The notes under the pieces were generated by a model that was not told the origin of the DNA, searched no databases, and saw only the letters and a program-made list of their open reading frames with translations. Made by a program: the position numbers and the translations under genes. Source: Tretioscincus oriximinensis (Eukaryota; Chordata; Lepidosauria; Squamata; Gymnophthalmidae). Taken from it: a stretch of DNA of 64,000 bases. This document shows positions 43,086-56,096 of the stretch, in pieces (positions within the stretch are counted from its first letter, which is position 1; the number at the start of each line of letters is the position of its first letter). The stretch is from positions 7,348,771-7,412,770 of the forward strand of contig JAJVDF010000002.1 of NCBI GenBank assembly GCA_022410635.1, in the 5' to 3' direction.

Positions 43086-45489
43086 CGAAGAAAATTGGGG
43101 GTTAGTGAAGATGTACTTGCAGGTGTGTTTTCTCGGATTTAATAAGAAATAACAATTGTAAGGTGGTAATGTGGAAGTAGCTTTACTGGATATGAGATCA
43201 TGGGTCCCTGCCAACCTCTGGTGATAGAATACAGAGAATAACAGAGATATTAGCCCTTTTTACACTGGAACCTATTCCACATTATACCTATTATCCATAT
43301 GCTGGCACAAACTGCGGAAGGCTCCAGCAGGCCCCTAATTCAAGAAATAATCCAGAAAAAGGGCCATGTTCAAACAAAGCTTAATATGCCAGTGCCACAT
43401 AGCTGGTCATAGATGCACTTCCCTCCCATCAATATTTGTGACAAATCCACTCTTTTATCACTACTGTGCATGGCAGACTTTCTCAATGAGTAGGAAGTGT
43501 CAGGTTGTTCTTCCTGCCATTGTTTAATGACTTTGTGCCATTTGAACAGTTTCAGTCCACTTTCAGAATGAGAGAACACTGCAGCAAAGTGGCAAGATGG
43601 GTTGTTTTGTCACTCGCTAAGGATTCATCAACATGATCATCCGCTCTGGTGTGAGGAAAGCATGATCTCCTTTCCTAGTCAACGGTGTGTGTTCCTGAGC
43701 ATCCGGGAATTTTGTCCGCATGAAATACCTGGATGTACTAAAGTGTCACTGTCTAAGTATGTGTAGTTTTATTTTTCAGTGACCATGCATGCATGTTGTG
43801 CCAGCCAGGATGGCAGCACACTGCATATCGCTACATCAAACAAAAGTACTATGAAAGCTGCTTTCCCCAGTTTTTTCTTAAAAAAGATACACTTTTCTTT
43901 TCGCTTTCCTTACACTAGGATGCTGAACCATGAGGCAATCAAGTCAACCGAACATAAGGAAAGTGGAAAGAAATGGTGTGCAAGATTCAGTCTAACTCAG
44001 AAACACTCAACTTTGGTTCAGATAATATGAAAAGAAAATTGCTATGCTGACTGAAAGTGGACTGAAGACATTAGGTTAAAATGTATGTATGCACAAGTAC
44101 AAATAGAAGGAACTATATACATATATGTATATACGATCCTTATTAGCGAAGTATTGCCAGGAGCAGACCAACCCTTGTTCCACAACTATGAATAGAAGTG
44201 CTAGCCTTGTAATGAGTAGTCCATCACTAGACCTTATTTTGATGTAGCATAAGAAGCTTTGACATGGCCTGTGCTATGCCAGAATGGCATGCACCCTATC
44301 TGGAACACAATAAGGTCTGCATTTTTGACAAAGTAATTATCTGGTGTGGTAAGGAGGGCTTAGACTTTGATCAGACACATAGAAATTAGAGATTCAAGGG
44401 ATTGAATTTTTTTAACAGGGATTGACTTGCTGGGGCTCCAAATTTCACTACATCCCATTTCACAGATGTAAAACCAATACTCTTGGATCAGTGATGCTTG
44501 GAAAGAGAACAATCCTAACCTGGAAATGATTGTTACTGACGTCTAAGAAGTAAGTCCAGGAGGAGCACATCTGGCACAGGCAGGGTAAACCAGAGAATAG
44601 CAGGGGAGTTTGGCTGGAGAAAGCAGTTGATAACACCAATATCACATTTGTGACCAGGCATAGAGTTGAAGGCTTTTTGTGCTCAATGGTAAATCAAATT
44701 TGAATTACTTTTTGTGTGTGTCCACAAAAGGGTTGCTTCTTGAAAAAGGGATATAAAAGCTCAGCATACTCCCACCCTTATATATATGGAGGGAATAACC
44801 AAGACTTCCCAATTTGAATTAAAAAGTGAAAATATAAATCTGTCTGCTGGTAAAAAAAATAGAGAGTGAGAGAGAAGTTAATAAAAACTAAGAGTTTCCT
44901 TTGTGATCAATTCTTAATTGGAATTTAATCAGATATTACTTTAAAGCACAATATACACACAAGGTGTGTAGCTAAACTTTCAGTCTTTATATATATACAA
45001 TAAAACTGTGGTCATAACGTTCATTTGCCAGAGTCAACACTTGGAGTCCATTATTCTCTAATATAGGGATGAAAACCAACACTGTTCTCATGCATGTATT
45101 CCCAGAATGAATCAGATCTTATATTTTCTTGACACCTCTGAGAACTATGGGAATCTACTGACTCAGTTGTATATTGCAAAATAAACTAAGGGCTATTGTT
45201 GTTTAAAGGAACCAAGATGGCATGTTTCATTTGCAATGTATGCTTCCATTTCAATATAATCCCTCTTGCACAAAAAATAGGTGCTTTTTCATCTCATAAC
45301 TGTCCAACTTGCCTGAGCAAAACAAAGTAAGAATTCTACACAACACTGGGAAAAATAAAAGTCTCCACATTTAAGGTATCTAGTAATTCTTAGACTTTCA
45401 AGTATCTATTGTTCATTAGAACCAGATGTTGGGGTTTTTTCACACCATAAGAGTATGATTCTGGGGGATTTTTTTTTTAAAAAAATTTA
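43086..45489. other. Long stretch without recognised gene
   Basis: No gene seen. A reverse ORF at 43370-43579 (69 codons, ending near KCIYDQLCGTG) shares a CTGGTCATAGAT block with the ORF at 28.3-28.6 kb, perhaps by common repeat origin. Otherwise AT-rich. Confidence 0.35.
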
Positions 45490-45497
45490 TACGTAGG

Positions 45498-45859
45498 TAG
45501 GGTTGCCATACGTCCCGGAAAACCGTGACAATCACGGTTTTAGGGACAATTTTACTGTCCCGGCTGGATTGGAAAAAAAAGTTTTAAAATCCCGGGTTGC
45601 CGCTAGCCCCCCCCCCCCCGCTACCCCGCCACTACCCCCCGCTGCTACCCCGCCGCCGCTGTGCGTGTGCGTGCGCACGTGCGCATGGACGCTTGTGAGA
45701 CAGGCAGGAAAGAGGTTCTCCCTGTCTCACTACAAGCGTCCATATGCGCATGCGCCCATGCATGCACACGTGCACGCACACGTGCCTATGCNCGCGCGTG
45801 CACGCACCCCCCACCCCACCCCCATCCCAGTTTTGGGTTGCCATGATATGGCAACCCTA
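45498..45859. mobile_element. hAT-like MITE with several internal hairpins, 362 bp
   Basis: Ends are TAGGGTTGCCATA and, on the other strand, TAGGGTTGCCATA. The flanks are TACGTAGG at 45490-45497 and 45860-45867, a perfect 8-bp target duplication as made by hAT transposases. Internal dyads include AAAACCGTGA/TCACGGTTTT and GGACGCTTGT...ACAAGCGTCC. The centre is GC-rich with an alternating GTGCGTGCGCACGTGCGC tract. No transposase. Confidence 0.8.
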
Positions 45860-45904
45860 TACGTAGGCAACTCCATATGGTCATTTCTCTAGATATTGGG
45901 TCCA

Positions 45905-46795
45905 AGCCATTTAAGACTTTATTTATTTGACACCCTGTATGCAATGGTCTCAGGCACTGACAATGCCTGTATGGGAAAAGAATGTTATTTCCTTAGCTAA
46001 CACGCGTGTAAACAGGCACATCTTTACCAGACATTTAAATGCATATAATATGAATGCCTAACTCAGAGGGGAGACGTTCCATAACCTGGGAGCTACTGCC
46101 AAGATGCCCCCCCCCCCATATAACCACAGCCTTTCAAGTACTGAAGGTGATGGGACAATCAAGAGGACCTCTCTGGAAGATCTCATGGAGCAGGCAGTGT
46201 CTATGAGAGGAAACATTTTTCTAGATATTTAAGCCCAAGCCCTTTACATCCATACAAGTCAAGGTTAATACTCAGAACTGGAGTCAGTAGCAAATGAGCA
46301 GCTAGGGCAGTTCATTTAGGATCAGCATGTTATGTGCCTGGCCAGCTGTTCCAGTTAACATCCTAGCAGCTGTGTCTTCAAGGGCAGTTCCACAAAGAAT
46401 GCCTTACAATAGTCCAGTCTGAAAGTTATCAGAGTATGCATTACTGTGGCCAGGTTGTCTTTATCCAGAAAAGCCATGGCCGACAAACCAGTCACAGCTG
46501 GAAATACGTGCTTCTGTCCACCACCTGCACCTGAGCATCAAGGGTCAGTGTGGGGCTCCAGAACGTCTCCCGATTATGTCCGTCTTTTCCAGGGTAAAGA
46601 AACTCCACGAAGGACAGGATGTGTCCTTCTTTGTGGACATGAGACCTTGTAACAGAAAGCTCTTGTCTGGATTCAGTTTCTATTTATTCCCCCCACTGTG
46701 TGGGTGCTTGGGCTACATCTTATGCACCTCCAGTGAATTAGCTCTGACAGTTCTGGTTCCTGGACCAGTTTCAAGCCATTAATACAGGTCAAAAT
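45905..46795 (-). mobile_element. L2, old and degraded
   Basis: The forward text GCCTTACAATAGTCCAGTCT and AAAGTTATCAGAGTATGCAT is the reverse of the L2 block encoding HAQVTSRLDYCNA; compare 15180-15235. CTGGATTCAGTTTCTATTTA near 46669 matches the L2 KLKLNPD region. The tail near 45918 is GACTTTATTTATTTGACACC. No long ORF survives, so it is older than the copy at 14.7-16.7 kb. Confidence 0.65.
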
Positions 46796-48852
46796 GAGGT
46801 GTGAGACAAAGGCCTTAATGACTAAGCACAAGGACAATCTTGTTTAAGTTTCTCAATTTCAGACACCCTGTGTTAAATGGTAAATATTGATGATAATGCT
46901 TTGGAAGAGAATGATGTTGGATGTGCGAAAGAATTAATGATCCCAACAAAATAAATTACAAATAATAAAATCTGCATTGCCTTTGCACTAGGTTCAGGAA
47001 GTGTGATGAATGAAATGCATAAACCTGAATTATTGGAGCGCCTATCATAGTACCGGTTATCACATACATTAAGGCTGCATTCTCATGGGGGTGAAAGAAG
47101 AGAACTGTGAAGTGAATTCAGTTCCCTCCACCATTTTCTTCCATTTCTAGTTCCATTTCATCGTTCATACTAGATCTGCGTTGCCTTCTGCAGGTAATGG
47201 TTGGGTAATCTGTTTTTGGATCCCAGCGTGTGTGTGCTCTTTCTATACTCTGCTCCATCTTTTAAAAAAGATGTCCCTGAATTTTGCACAAATCATTATG
47301 AAAAAAATCAATAAGAATGTAGGAAACAGATTTTTTTTCCAAATTTTTGCACAAAACTAGAACCCAACCTCCCCACCCATACACAAAAAAACCCCACTTC
47401 AAAAACCACTGTTGCCAGCTTGGAGTTTAAAATTAGAGGCACTGCAGTAGTGCCCTTCCCAGGAACTCTCACTGAAGCTATTGGTCACTGTGCACAAGTG
47501 CAGAATCAACAGCAGCAGCATTCACACAGAGGTACTCCCACTACAAGCAAACCGTAGCCACAGCATGGTTAGTCCAAATTGGGAAAAACCCTACGCCTCC
47601 TTCACTTTTGAGGGAGAATTCAGTTCTGGCAATGTGTGGCTCTGTGAACGACACGAAGTGAAAGCACTCCCCATGTGGATTATAGGGGAACTGCATATGC
47701 TCAGTGCAAAGCCACACAGCTTTCGCTCCTGTTTTTTCCATTAGTGAGAACGCCACCAAATATCAGAATTGGTGCTCTGTTCATAGGCCTGCAAAATGCA
47801 GGAACTTCTTTGTACTAGAATCCCCACTGAGGAATTCTATCCCACTTGAAATTAGCTGCCACCTAATAGGTGATGTGACTTCATGAGATGTTGCTCATTG
47901 TAGGAATAAAATATTTACTTAGGAATTATGTGTTTTCTTTATTGTAGTTTTATTAATTTTATTGTTCGCCCAGAGTAAATAAAGCTCCAGTCAAAATCTC
48001 CCCAAATAGGAACCATTTTTGCTTCAGAACATTCTTGGTTAAGATAGAACAGCTTCATCCAGCTCTCACTGGCTTTTACTATTTCCCAGTGTTTATTTTC
48101 CGCTACCTTTATGACTTACCATGTTGATTTTTCAGTGTAAAGAGGGCTTATGAGCCAAAGATACATGGCATAATTATATAAATTCCTCTGTACAGAGTCT
48201 GTGAAAAAGGTTGATCTGTTTTTATGGGGGGGCACTCACAAAAATGCTCATTTTGATGGACCTTACTGGCATTTACAGCAAGCTCGCCACTACTAAAATT
48301 TAAAAGCAGCCTTGTAAATTTTATGGAAACTACATACTGCAGTTATTAGCCCAAAGACCTCCTGTCTCGAAGGAGTGGGTTGGATTTTGCTTTTCACATA
48401 CACATGGGTTTACACCTGAAAGAGATTAGTTGGGGACCACCAGTAGCTTGAAAACTTAATCTCCAGTATTTTGTTTCCAGTTTTGTTCTGAAAGATACTC
48501 CAGGTGTTCTAATTAATTAGCTGGAGTAAGTCACTGTGTCACACAGGTCTGGGTGGAACAGCTGTTTGCCGATCACACCTTCCCTTCAGGAGTGTTTTCA
48601 ATTAAGGGCTGGTTAACACACATTGTTAAGTGTTTCAAAACATTTATGTGAACATATATGGAAGTGATTCCATCCTTCCCACATCCCCACGTCCAAAAAT
48701 GTGGGGAGGTGGGGGAAGCCTGCAACAAGATAGATGTAAGAAATTCAGAATATTTGAAATATTTATAACTCAAGCCTAAGATCAGCTCAGCCAAATGGAA
48801 ACACGTTCCAGTCCCACTGATTTAGTAGGAGAGTTAAGGGAATGCTTCCTTT
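46796..48852. other. Stretch without recognised gene
   Basis: Possible diverged DNA element at about 47072-47754: GGCTGCATTCTCAT at the left and, reversed, GGTGGCGTTCTCAC at the right are imperfect inverted repeats. ORFs at 47481-47886 are motif-free. Confidence 0.35.
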
Positions 48853-49033
48853 TAGGTTTACCAGATGACCCCTTTTTTGGGGTGGAGGGTTGAAAACACA
48901 TTTTGGGGTGCCCCCCAGTTTTTTCTGAGGAAAAAAAATTAGAAAACAAAACACATTTTTGAAAAAAAAAACTGGGAGGCACCCCAAAATAGGGTTTTCA
49001 ACCCCTCCCAAAAGGGGTCATCTGGTCAGCCTA
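48853..49033. mobile_element. Palindromic MITE (TAGGCTGACCAGAT family), copy 3
   Basis: Left end TAGGTTTACCAGATGACCCC, right end GGGGTCATCTGGTCAGCCTA. The arms GGGTTGAAAACACATTTTGG and CCAAAATAGGGTTTTCAACC pair with mismatches. Confidence 0.8.
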
Positions 49034-49049
49034 CATTTTTTTCATTATT

Positions 49050-49191
49050 CTTGCCCCCACTGAGCCTTATTCTGGGATACATCTTATAATAGGAGTCTGC
49101 CACCTACATGCTAGTGTAGACTATGGCTGGCATGTGGATGGCAAAGCTCTGTTCTGAAATACAACATAGAATAAGGCTCATTGGGGACAGG
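49050..49191. mobile_element. Palindromic MITE (ACTGAGCCTTATTCTGGG family), copy 1
   Basis: Left CTTGCCCCCACTGAGCCTTA and, on the opposite strand of the right end, CCTGTCCCCAATGAGCCTTA. The inner parts TCTGCCACCTACATGC and TTTGCCATCCACATGC also pair. The element is thus almost entirely foldback. Confidence 0.75.
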
Positions 49192-49412
49192 ACCCCTGTG
49201 AATCAAAAGGCCTATGTATGATTTAATCAAGTATATGTAATTTTGATTCTAGGAGAACTTCAAAAAAGGATTATTCGAAAGTCTGAGGGCCACCACAGAA
49301 GAGGCCTTCTCAAATCCAAGAAGGTTATCACACCCACAATATGCATGCATGTACACTATACTGCAAAAATTATTTGCCAAACAAGTGAATGCAGGTATGA
49401 GCAAATATAAGG

Positions 49413-49590
49413 CCTGCCCCCTCTGAGACTTATTCTGGGTTATATCTTGGGACAGAACTTGGCCATCCACATGCCTGTGTAAGTCTGCCATAGCATAAGC
49501 CATTCGGGGCCTGCCATAGATTACACTAGCATGTAAATGACAGGCTCCTATTTCGAGATGTAGCCCAGAATAAGGCTCAGTGGGAACAAG
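49413..49590. mobile_element. Palindromic MITE (ACTGAGCCTTATTCTGGG family), copy 2
   Basis: Left CCTGCCCCCTCTGAGACTTA and, reversed, CTTGTTCCCACTGAGCCTTA, followed on both arms by TTCTGGG(T/C)TA(T/C)ATCT. Same family as the element 220 bases upstream. Confidence 0.75.
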
Positions 49591-51469
49591 AGCTTGTCTG
49601 TGTATGTGTCTGTATCCAGGTCTTTCATCTTACTTGAGAAAACTAACGCACATTGTTTTTACTTGCTGTTATCTATCTGTTGTAGTTTCTGCCACTTGGT
49701 GGGTCTTCCTTAGTTCAGGGTTGATCAGATCCTCAATGAGTTGTCGTCATTCGGATGGCCCTGTTAAAATGTTACAAACTTTTGCATGTGCTAAAGCACA
49801 TGATTTATNCTCCTTCTCCCACCACATAACCCTCTAACTGCCTATGAAACAAGTAAGATTGAGAGAGAGCAGCTCCAGATACTAGGAATGGTGCTTCCTG
49901 TTATTATGCTGAATTTTATGACCGAGTAGGGAACTGAGCTTTTTTTCCAAGTTTTACATCTGATATTGTAAGTGCTACTCCTACATTGGACAGAATCACA
50001 TCTCCCTTTTCTTCCTTCTTCAATGGAAATGAATAGCTATTGCCAAATAATCACTGCTCCTTACTTTATTATACAGCTTACTCCAGTGCAGTTAGGTTTG
50101 CCTAGAAAGGAATATAATTTAAGGATAAAGCTGGATACATTTTAGTCTCTCACTACCTATTACATTAGTGATCAGAAGTGCCTGTCCTTTGCTATCATGG
50201 ATTTGACAGCAGTGGGTTTTTTCTTGGACAAAGATGCTGTAATTTGTCCACAGCAACCTATTCTTCAGCATCTAGCTATACACAAACTTTATCTCCTGCT
50301 TTAAAAGGAAATCAGTTTGAATTTTCTTTTAATTTGGTGGTTTTACTTTTTTACCTGTACATCATCATTAGTTTAAGACCAATTTGCATGTACCTGAGCT
50401 AATCCACTTTAGTTAAAGAGGATTAGATTAATCCATTGTAGTAGAAGTCCTCTGTGTTTACAAAAGGAGCTTAAGGCACTTTAGAAATGCCTTAAGTCTC
50501 CTCTCCATGCAAACATGAGCCTAGTATCAGTGATGTGAGGAAAATCCCTATGCTGGGATTCACCCACATCTANATCAGTCACAGGCAATCAGTTACATCT
50601 ATGTCAGAATGTGTGGCAGCAATCGCCAACATAGAATCTGGATCCAGAATCTGGATCCAGATGTGAAAGCAGCANTTGGAGGTGTATTAACCAGATGTGC
50701 ATGCCCTTTGCAGCTGCTCCCATGACCCCATTTATATGCAAATGTCCCATATGGATTAGCTGATGTTATTATACATATGGATTAATATGTTCAATCAGTA
50801 AAGTGTTTTGGTAACTTGTTACAACACACCTATGTTGTAGCACTATTTCTATACAGACAAGGTGGAATAGTGAACTCCCTTAAACACATTACAGAGCCTG
50901 TATATACAGGGCCTTAGATTCCCACCCCCCATGCTATGTACAAGAGTAGATTACAAAGAACCATATAGGAGAAAATGAGCCCATCTTGGGCATGACGATT
51001 AGCCATAATGAAGCAGTGTACCTGATTCTCTTAATCAAAGCCACCTGCTTGTTGGGGTCTAATTTCTGCATGCAGGCAACTGAGGGACTGAGTGGGAAGG
51101 GTTCAGCTGATGGCACCATCGTAATATTCTATAAAACAAAAATAAGAGTCAGATTTTTTACGTTGCACTTAACTGTTCAGAAGTGGGAGTATTTTAAATC
51201 CTTGCTGATTGCCTGAAATTGATAATGAGATGGTCTGCTGCAAAGAACAAGCCAGTGTTAACATTTGTGGGGGGTTTTTAAGATGCTGGAAGAAAACCTA
51301 GTTGAGAAATGTTATTATATAGAGTTATGGTTATTTTCCAAAATATGCAGTATCCTAAATCTGTAATTAAATAGAAACTCTTTAGTTAGACATTTGTCTA
51401 ATTAGTGATTAGTTAATCTCAAAGCAAAGTTGCTCCAAGACTAAAATGACCTTTGTCTGACTCACAGCT
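49591..51469. other. Stretch without recognised gene
   Basis: Mostly unique-looking. A foldback at about 50447-50520 centres on CTTAAGGCACTTTAGAAATG followed by CCTTAAG. A short tandem duplication of CCAGAATCTGGAT lies at 50635-50670. Confidence 0.4.
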
Positions 51470-51710
<241 letters not shown>

Positions 51711-51884
51711 AGGCCCCATCCCCACGAGCTGCTTTGCTGTGGAATTTCCTTTTTTTAGTCAAATGTCAATTGCGATTCCTTCCTCATGTACTTGTGTAAG
51801 TCTGCATGACCACAGCGAGAAGCTATGGAGAACTGTACTTCCATCACACTGGACATCCAAGAGTGTCTCAGCATGTTATGAGTG

Positions 51885-52212
51885 CAGGCTTTATTTATTT
51901 AGGGATTTATATCCCACCTCTTACCATAGGTCACAGGACTGGCAACAGAAGATTAAAATACACATTAATAAAACATTTATTCCTTCCTTTCCTCCCTCCC
52001 TCCCTCCCTGGAAGGACAGAATACCTGAGTGAAGAGCTAGGTTTTACCAGGCAGAGAAAGTTTCACAATGTAGGCATCTGACAAGCCTCCACAGGGAGGC
52101 TGTTCCGGAGTCTGAGATCAATCACAAAGAAGGTCTTTCTAAATGGCCCTATCCCTTCTCTGAAAGGGGNGGAACTACAGGGCCTTGAGAGCTATCTCTG
52201 TACTTGATGCTA
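51885..52212 (-). mobile_element. L2 3' end, reverse
   Basis: CTTTATTTATTTAGGGATTT with ATATCCCACCTCTTACC at the left is an inverted L2 tail. GCTGTTCCGGAGTCTGAGAT and AGGTCTTTCTAAATGGCCCT follow, as in L2 UTRs. Confidence 0.55.
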
Positions 52213-52510
52213 TCTTATTTATTTATTTCACTCTATGTCTGAAGGTCTCAAGATGTGTTACAATAATAAAAAAAAATTAGAAGAACCTGCTAAAAACTGA
52301 CAGTGGTGAAGAGAAGCCAAAGGACAGGAAATATTTAGTGTGCCTTGGAGTAGTTCTGAAAATCATGCCATAATTTGGGTGCTACCATCAAGAAGACGCC
52401 ATCCTGAGTACAAGGACCACTGACATTTAGCATAGTTCTTGCTGCATGTGATTATATTTGTTCTGTATCCAGAGAAAAGTGATTAGGGTGCAACAGGACA
52501 AGTGATGTGA
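52213..52510 (-). mobile_element. Second L2 3' end, reverse
   Basis: CTTATTTATTTATTTCACTC, CTATGTCTGAAGGTCTCAAG and CATGCCATAATTTGGGTGC. It adjoins the preceding fragment in the same orientation, with its own tail. Confidence 0.55.
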
Positions 52511-54604
52511 CAACAAGGTGTGGATTCAACCGGATATTGATCATGGGTTTAACTTGACTGTCAAAATAAATGTAACATAAATGGTTTAAACTTTGGAAGG
52601 AATTCTTTGTCTGTATTCATCCTGGATGATAAGTGCTATCTCAAAGTGACAGATGAAATGTTAGATTTCTTATGATATGAAGCAAGCATAGCAATAAAAT
52701 GCACAACACATGAATGGAATTTATAACAAATTCAATGTTAATGTACTCTAATTTGATAACAAATCACAACTACCAGCCATCCTCTTATAGATTATAACGT
52801 TTGCCAAGATGCCATTTTTCAAGAAGGTTTAAGTTTTACCTTTGATACATTTGCCGTGATGGAGATTGAAAAGGAAAACAAAGTGCTAGGCAGTAGATAC
52901 ATGTAAATCAAAATCTGACTTTATGATTATGGTTTTTTGCCCTCTCTATTGCTCCTGCTGTCTCTTCAGTGAATATTCATCCTGAAGCCCATCACTAAAT
53001 AATTGCTTGATGTCCAAAGTTTTCTCTTTTTTGGACAAGCAATTCAAAAACCCCATCAAAGCTAGTTGTTAAAATGCCACAATCTTAAAGTTTAATCATT
53101 GGCTAGAATGAGAATTANACCCTTAAGAGAAACTGCTGTTACTCTGGGAAAACATCATTCATATCTGCACACAAGCGGCCACAGTAATTTCTAAAGAGAA
53201 CATCTGAGAATTTGCCATGACATATTCTCTCAAGAAAATAACCAATTAGTCATTCACTTAAAATATTTTGGGTTAGACAGCAGGTGAGAAGAACAGGCTA
53301 AATCCAGGGCCTAGAACAAAGCAAGCAGACAATGTTTAGATTTGGAGTTCATATTGACAATAACAAGAACAACAACTGCAAAGGGTGGCACAAATTCAAA
53401 TAAAAAACTGTAGCCTGACACACTGTAAAATAATCCGATGTATAATACAAGGGATAGCTATTGTTCTTAGTCCCCATGGTGACGTGCTCAATCAGGAGAA
53501 TTGAAGAGAAAGGTTTTAAGACTTTTCNGAAATTGGTATAAGCTCCCCTCTGCCCTAAGATCTTGTGGAAGAGTATTCAGCAGATTGGGGACTAGGTCTT
53601 AAGGTACACAGTTTCAACCTTGCCATTTGTGTTGGGAGTACTATCAAGAATTGATTGTTTACTGATATCAAGTCTCTCATTAGCACATACCAAGATAGTT
53701 TTAGTATAGGTACATACAAAGGAAAAAGAGTTCCTTAATTAGTATATTGTTATCCTGGCAGTAAAGCAAAATGTCTCTGAAATGGTTTAAACCACTTTTA
53801 TACTGAGCACTATCCAACACCATTAGCTAGCCCACATTAGCCCTAGTATGGACCAAGGGCTAACTTCACAATGTCTGATCTAGGGTGGCCCAGTGATAAC
53901 AGTTGCCTCCAAGGGCCAAGGCAGTCCTCAGAATTAGTACTAGAGACTTCAAAAACTCAGAAATTTTTGTCCTTTTATTCACGTTTTATGGTAGATTCAT
54001 TTTANTAAATCTGAATTCGTTTTATCTGGATTAAAAGCATCAACACATATTTTTAATAAAATTGGGACAATATATGCTATGGTGCAAATGTGAAATCTCT
54101 CTTCCCACATGATGAGTTGCACTTATGCCTCAGTAGAATTGTAACATTAAAAAAATTAATTGGCTCATTTAATTTATTAAANGTTACAGTTCTGAATAAT
54201 TGTTGGAGTTGCAATAATCATATGTTTTGGGTTTGCTGTCATTAAATTTTTTTGTGTTACATCCATTTCCCATGTGTTCTTTTTACAAGAGTATTCACTT
54301 AATCCACCACTCAGCAATCAGTTGTCTTTGGAATCAAATATGATCCTAATTTTGTTCTATGTAGCTTGCAAAACATTCCAATATTGCTCCATTTTTCCAT
54401 TCCTTCAGAACTGATTTTCCTTTTTTNAAAAAAGCTATTGGGTATCACAAAAATTGCAAACATCTAACATTGAAACATTAAAACATATCATATATGGGAA
54501 AATGAAATAAACAAAAGAATAACAACAAAAAAGCAGGGTGAGTTATATTTTAATTATGATTTAGAAATATTCTACGTATTCTATTTATATTGTTGTGTCC
54601 CATC
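52511..54604. other. Stretch without recognised gene
   Basis: AT-rich. At about 53440-53640 there may be a diverged L2-type fragment (GAGAAAGGTTTTAAGACTTT, GATTGGGGACTAGGTCTTAA). No gene. Confidence 0.4.
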
Positions 54605-54795
54605 ATAGATCCTTCTTTTTTATTATAATTTTATTATATAATACGTGTATAAAGTAAATCCAAAACAATCAGAAATAAAATAGAAAATATTANATGGATA
54701 AAAACACAACACAAAAAATGAAGAGAAATAGAAAAGAAAAGTATCCTCTCATCACAGGATATATGTAGTAACATTACTAAGTGTTAGATGTTTCA
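54605..54795 (-). mobile_element. L1 3' UTR part, left of the CR1 insertion
   Basis: The reverse strand ends ATTATATAATAAAATTATAA with a following A-rich stretch, in the style of an L1 3' end. Its orientation and order fit the L1 RT fragment at 58085-58720, so the two may be one L1 split by the CR1 between them. Confidence 0.35.
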
Positions 54796-54862
54796 ATGCG
54801 TGGATGAGGCTGTGGTGTCGTAAGGAAGGATTTAGATTTGTCAGGAACTGGGGGACAGGCCA

Positions 54863-54960
54863 TATCTGTACAAAAGGGATGGGTTTCACTTGAACCAAGA
54901 TGGAACCAGACTGCTGGCATTTAATATTAAAAAGGTTGCAGAGCAGCTTTTAAACTGATA
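54863..54960 (+). pseudogene. End of CR1 ORF1 (esterase-like domain)
   Basis: Reads YLYKRDGFHLNQDG and stops after VAEQLLN. DGFHLN corresponds to the DxxH part of the SGNH-type esterase domain described for CR1 ORF1. The rest of ORF1 lies beyond the 5' truncation. The same block is at 22610-22708. Confidence 0.65.
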
Positions 54961-55113
54961 TCTGGGGGAAAGCTGACAGAAGCTGGGCAGCATCCGCTTC
55001 GAGATAGTGTAAATGTAAATGCAATTGCTGAGGAACAGAATTATGCAGATAATATAGTANTGGAAGGGGAACCTGGATGTANTATTCAAGTAAAAAGCAG
55101 TAATGAGCAAACT

Positions 55114-55906
55114 GTGGTTTCTCACAAATTTATGGGGCCTAACTTGCACCGGAGAAGGGCATATAAATGCCTGTATGCAAATGCCAGAAGTCTCCGAGCA
55201 AAAATAGGTGAGTTGGAATGCTTAGTGAATGATAATAATGTCAATATTATTGGCATAACTAAAACCTGGTGGACAGAAGAAAACCAATGGGATACAGTAA
55301 TCTCAGGTTACAAACTAAACAGGAAAGATAGGAAAGGGAGGCCTGGTGCTGGTGTAGCCTTGTACGTTGAAGAAGAGGTTGAATCCTATGAACTTGAATT
55401 TCCTGGTAAAACAGACCCATCCACAGAATCATTATCAAGTCAGAAAGTAAGTCTAATATTGGGAGTATGCTACCAGCTTCCTAACCAAACACCTGAAAGC
55501 AATACTCATTTGGAACATGAGGTCATTGAAGCTTCCAAAAAGGGAAGGGTAGTAATAAGGGGAGACTTCAACTATCCACACATTGATTGGGCAAACTTGT
55601 CCAACTCAAGAAGAAGAAATAAAATGATTAGACATGCTATCTGATTGCTTCCTAGAGCAGGTGGTTTTAGAACCAACCAGGGGCAAGGGAATGCTGGATT
55701 TAGTCCTAAGTAATGAACAGGATCTGATACAAGATNTAACTGTAACTGATCCCATAGGAAACAGTGACCACAATACAATAACTTTCAACTTGAATGTGGA
55801 CAGAAAATTGTCAAGTAGTTCTAACACAGAAACCTTCAACTTTCACAAAAGAAATTTTCTCAAAATNAGGAAAATGGTAAAAAGAAAATTAAAAAAGAAA
55901 GAGTGA
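55114..55906 (+). pseudogene. CR1 ORF2 endonuclease domain, one frameshift
   Basis: The first frame (to 55644) has CLYANARSLRAKIGELECLV, NIIGITKTWWTE (the metal-binding TETW-like box), GYKLNRKDRKGRPGAGVALY and RGDFNYPHIDW. The second (55634-55906) resumes with FLEQVVLEPTRGKGMLDLVL and the SDHNTITFNLNVD catalytic box. One frameshift at about 55640 separates them. This apurinic-type endonuclease would nick target DNA to prime reverse transcription. Confidence 0.8.
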
Positions 55907-56096
55907 AAAGTCCAGTCCCTTCAAAAAGCATGGAAACTGTTTGCAAATACAATATTCAAAGCTCAAATAAAATGCATTCTGAGGAGAAGAAAGGGATCCA
56001 CCAAGTCCAAAAGGACACCTATATGGCTTACCTCTGCAGTAAGGGAAGTCATTAGAATTAAGAGAAACTCATTTAAAAAATGGAAGGCTTATCCTA

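Noticed and set aside
45503..45892. Forward ORF of 129 codons, Pro/Ala/His-rich
   Set aside because: It lies entirely over the GC-rich hAT-like MITE and has no domain.
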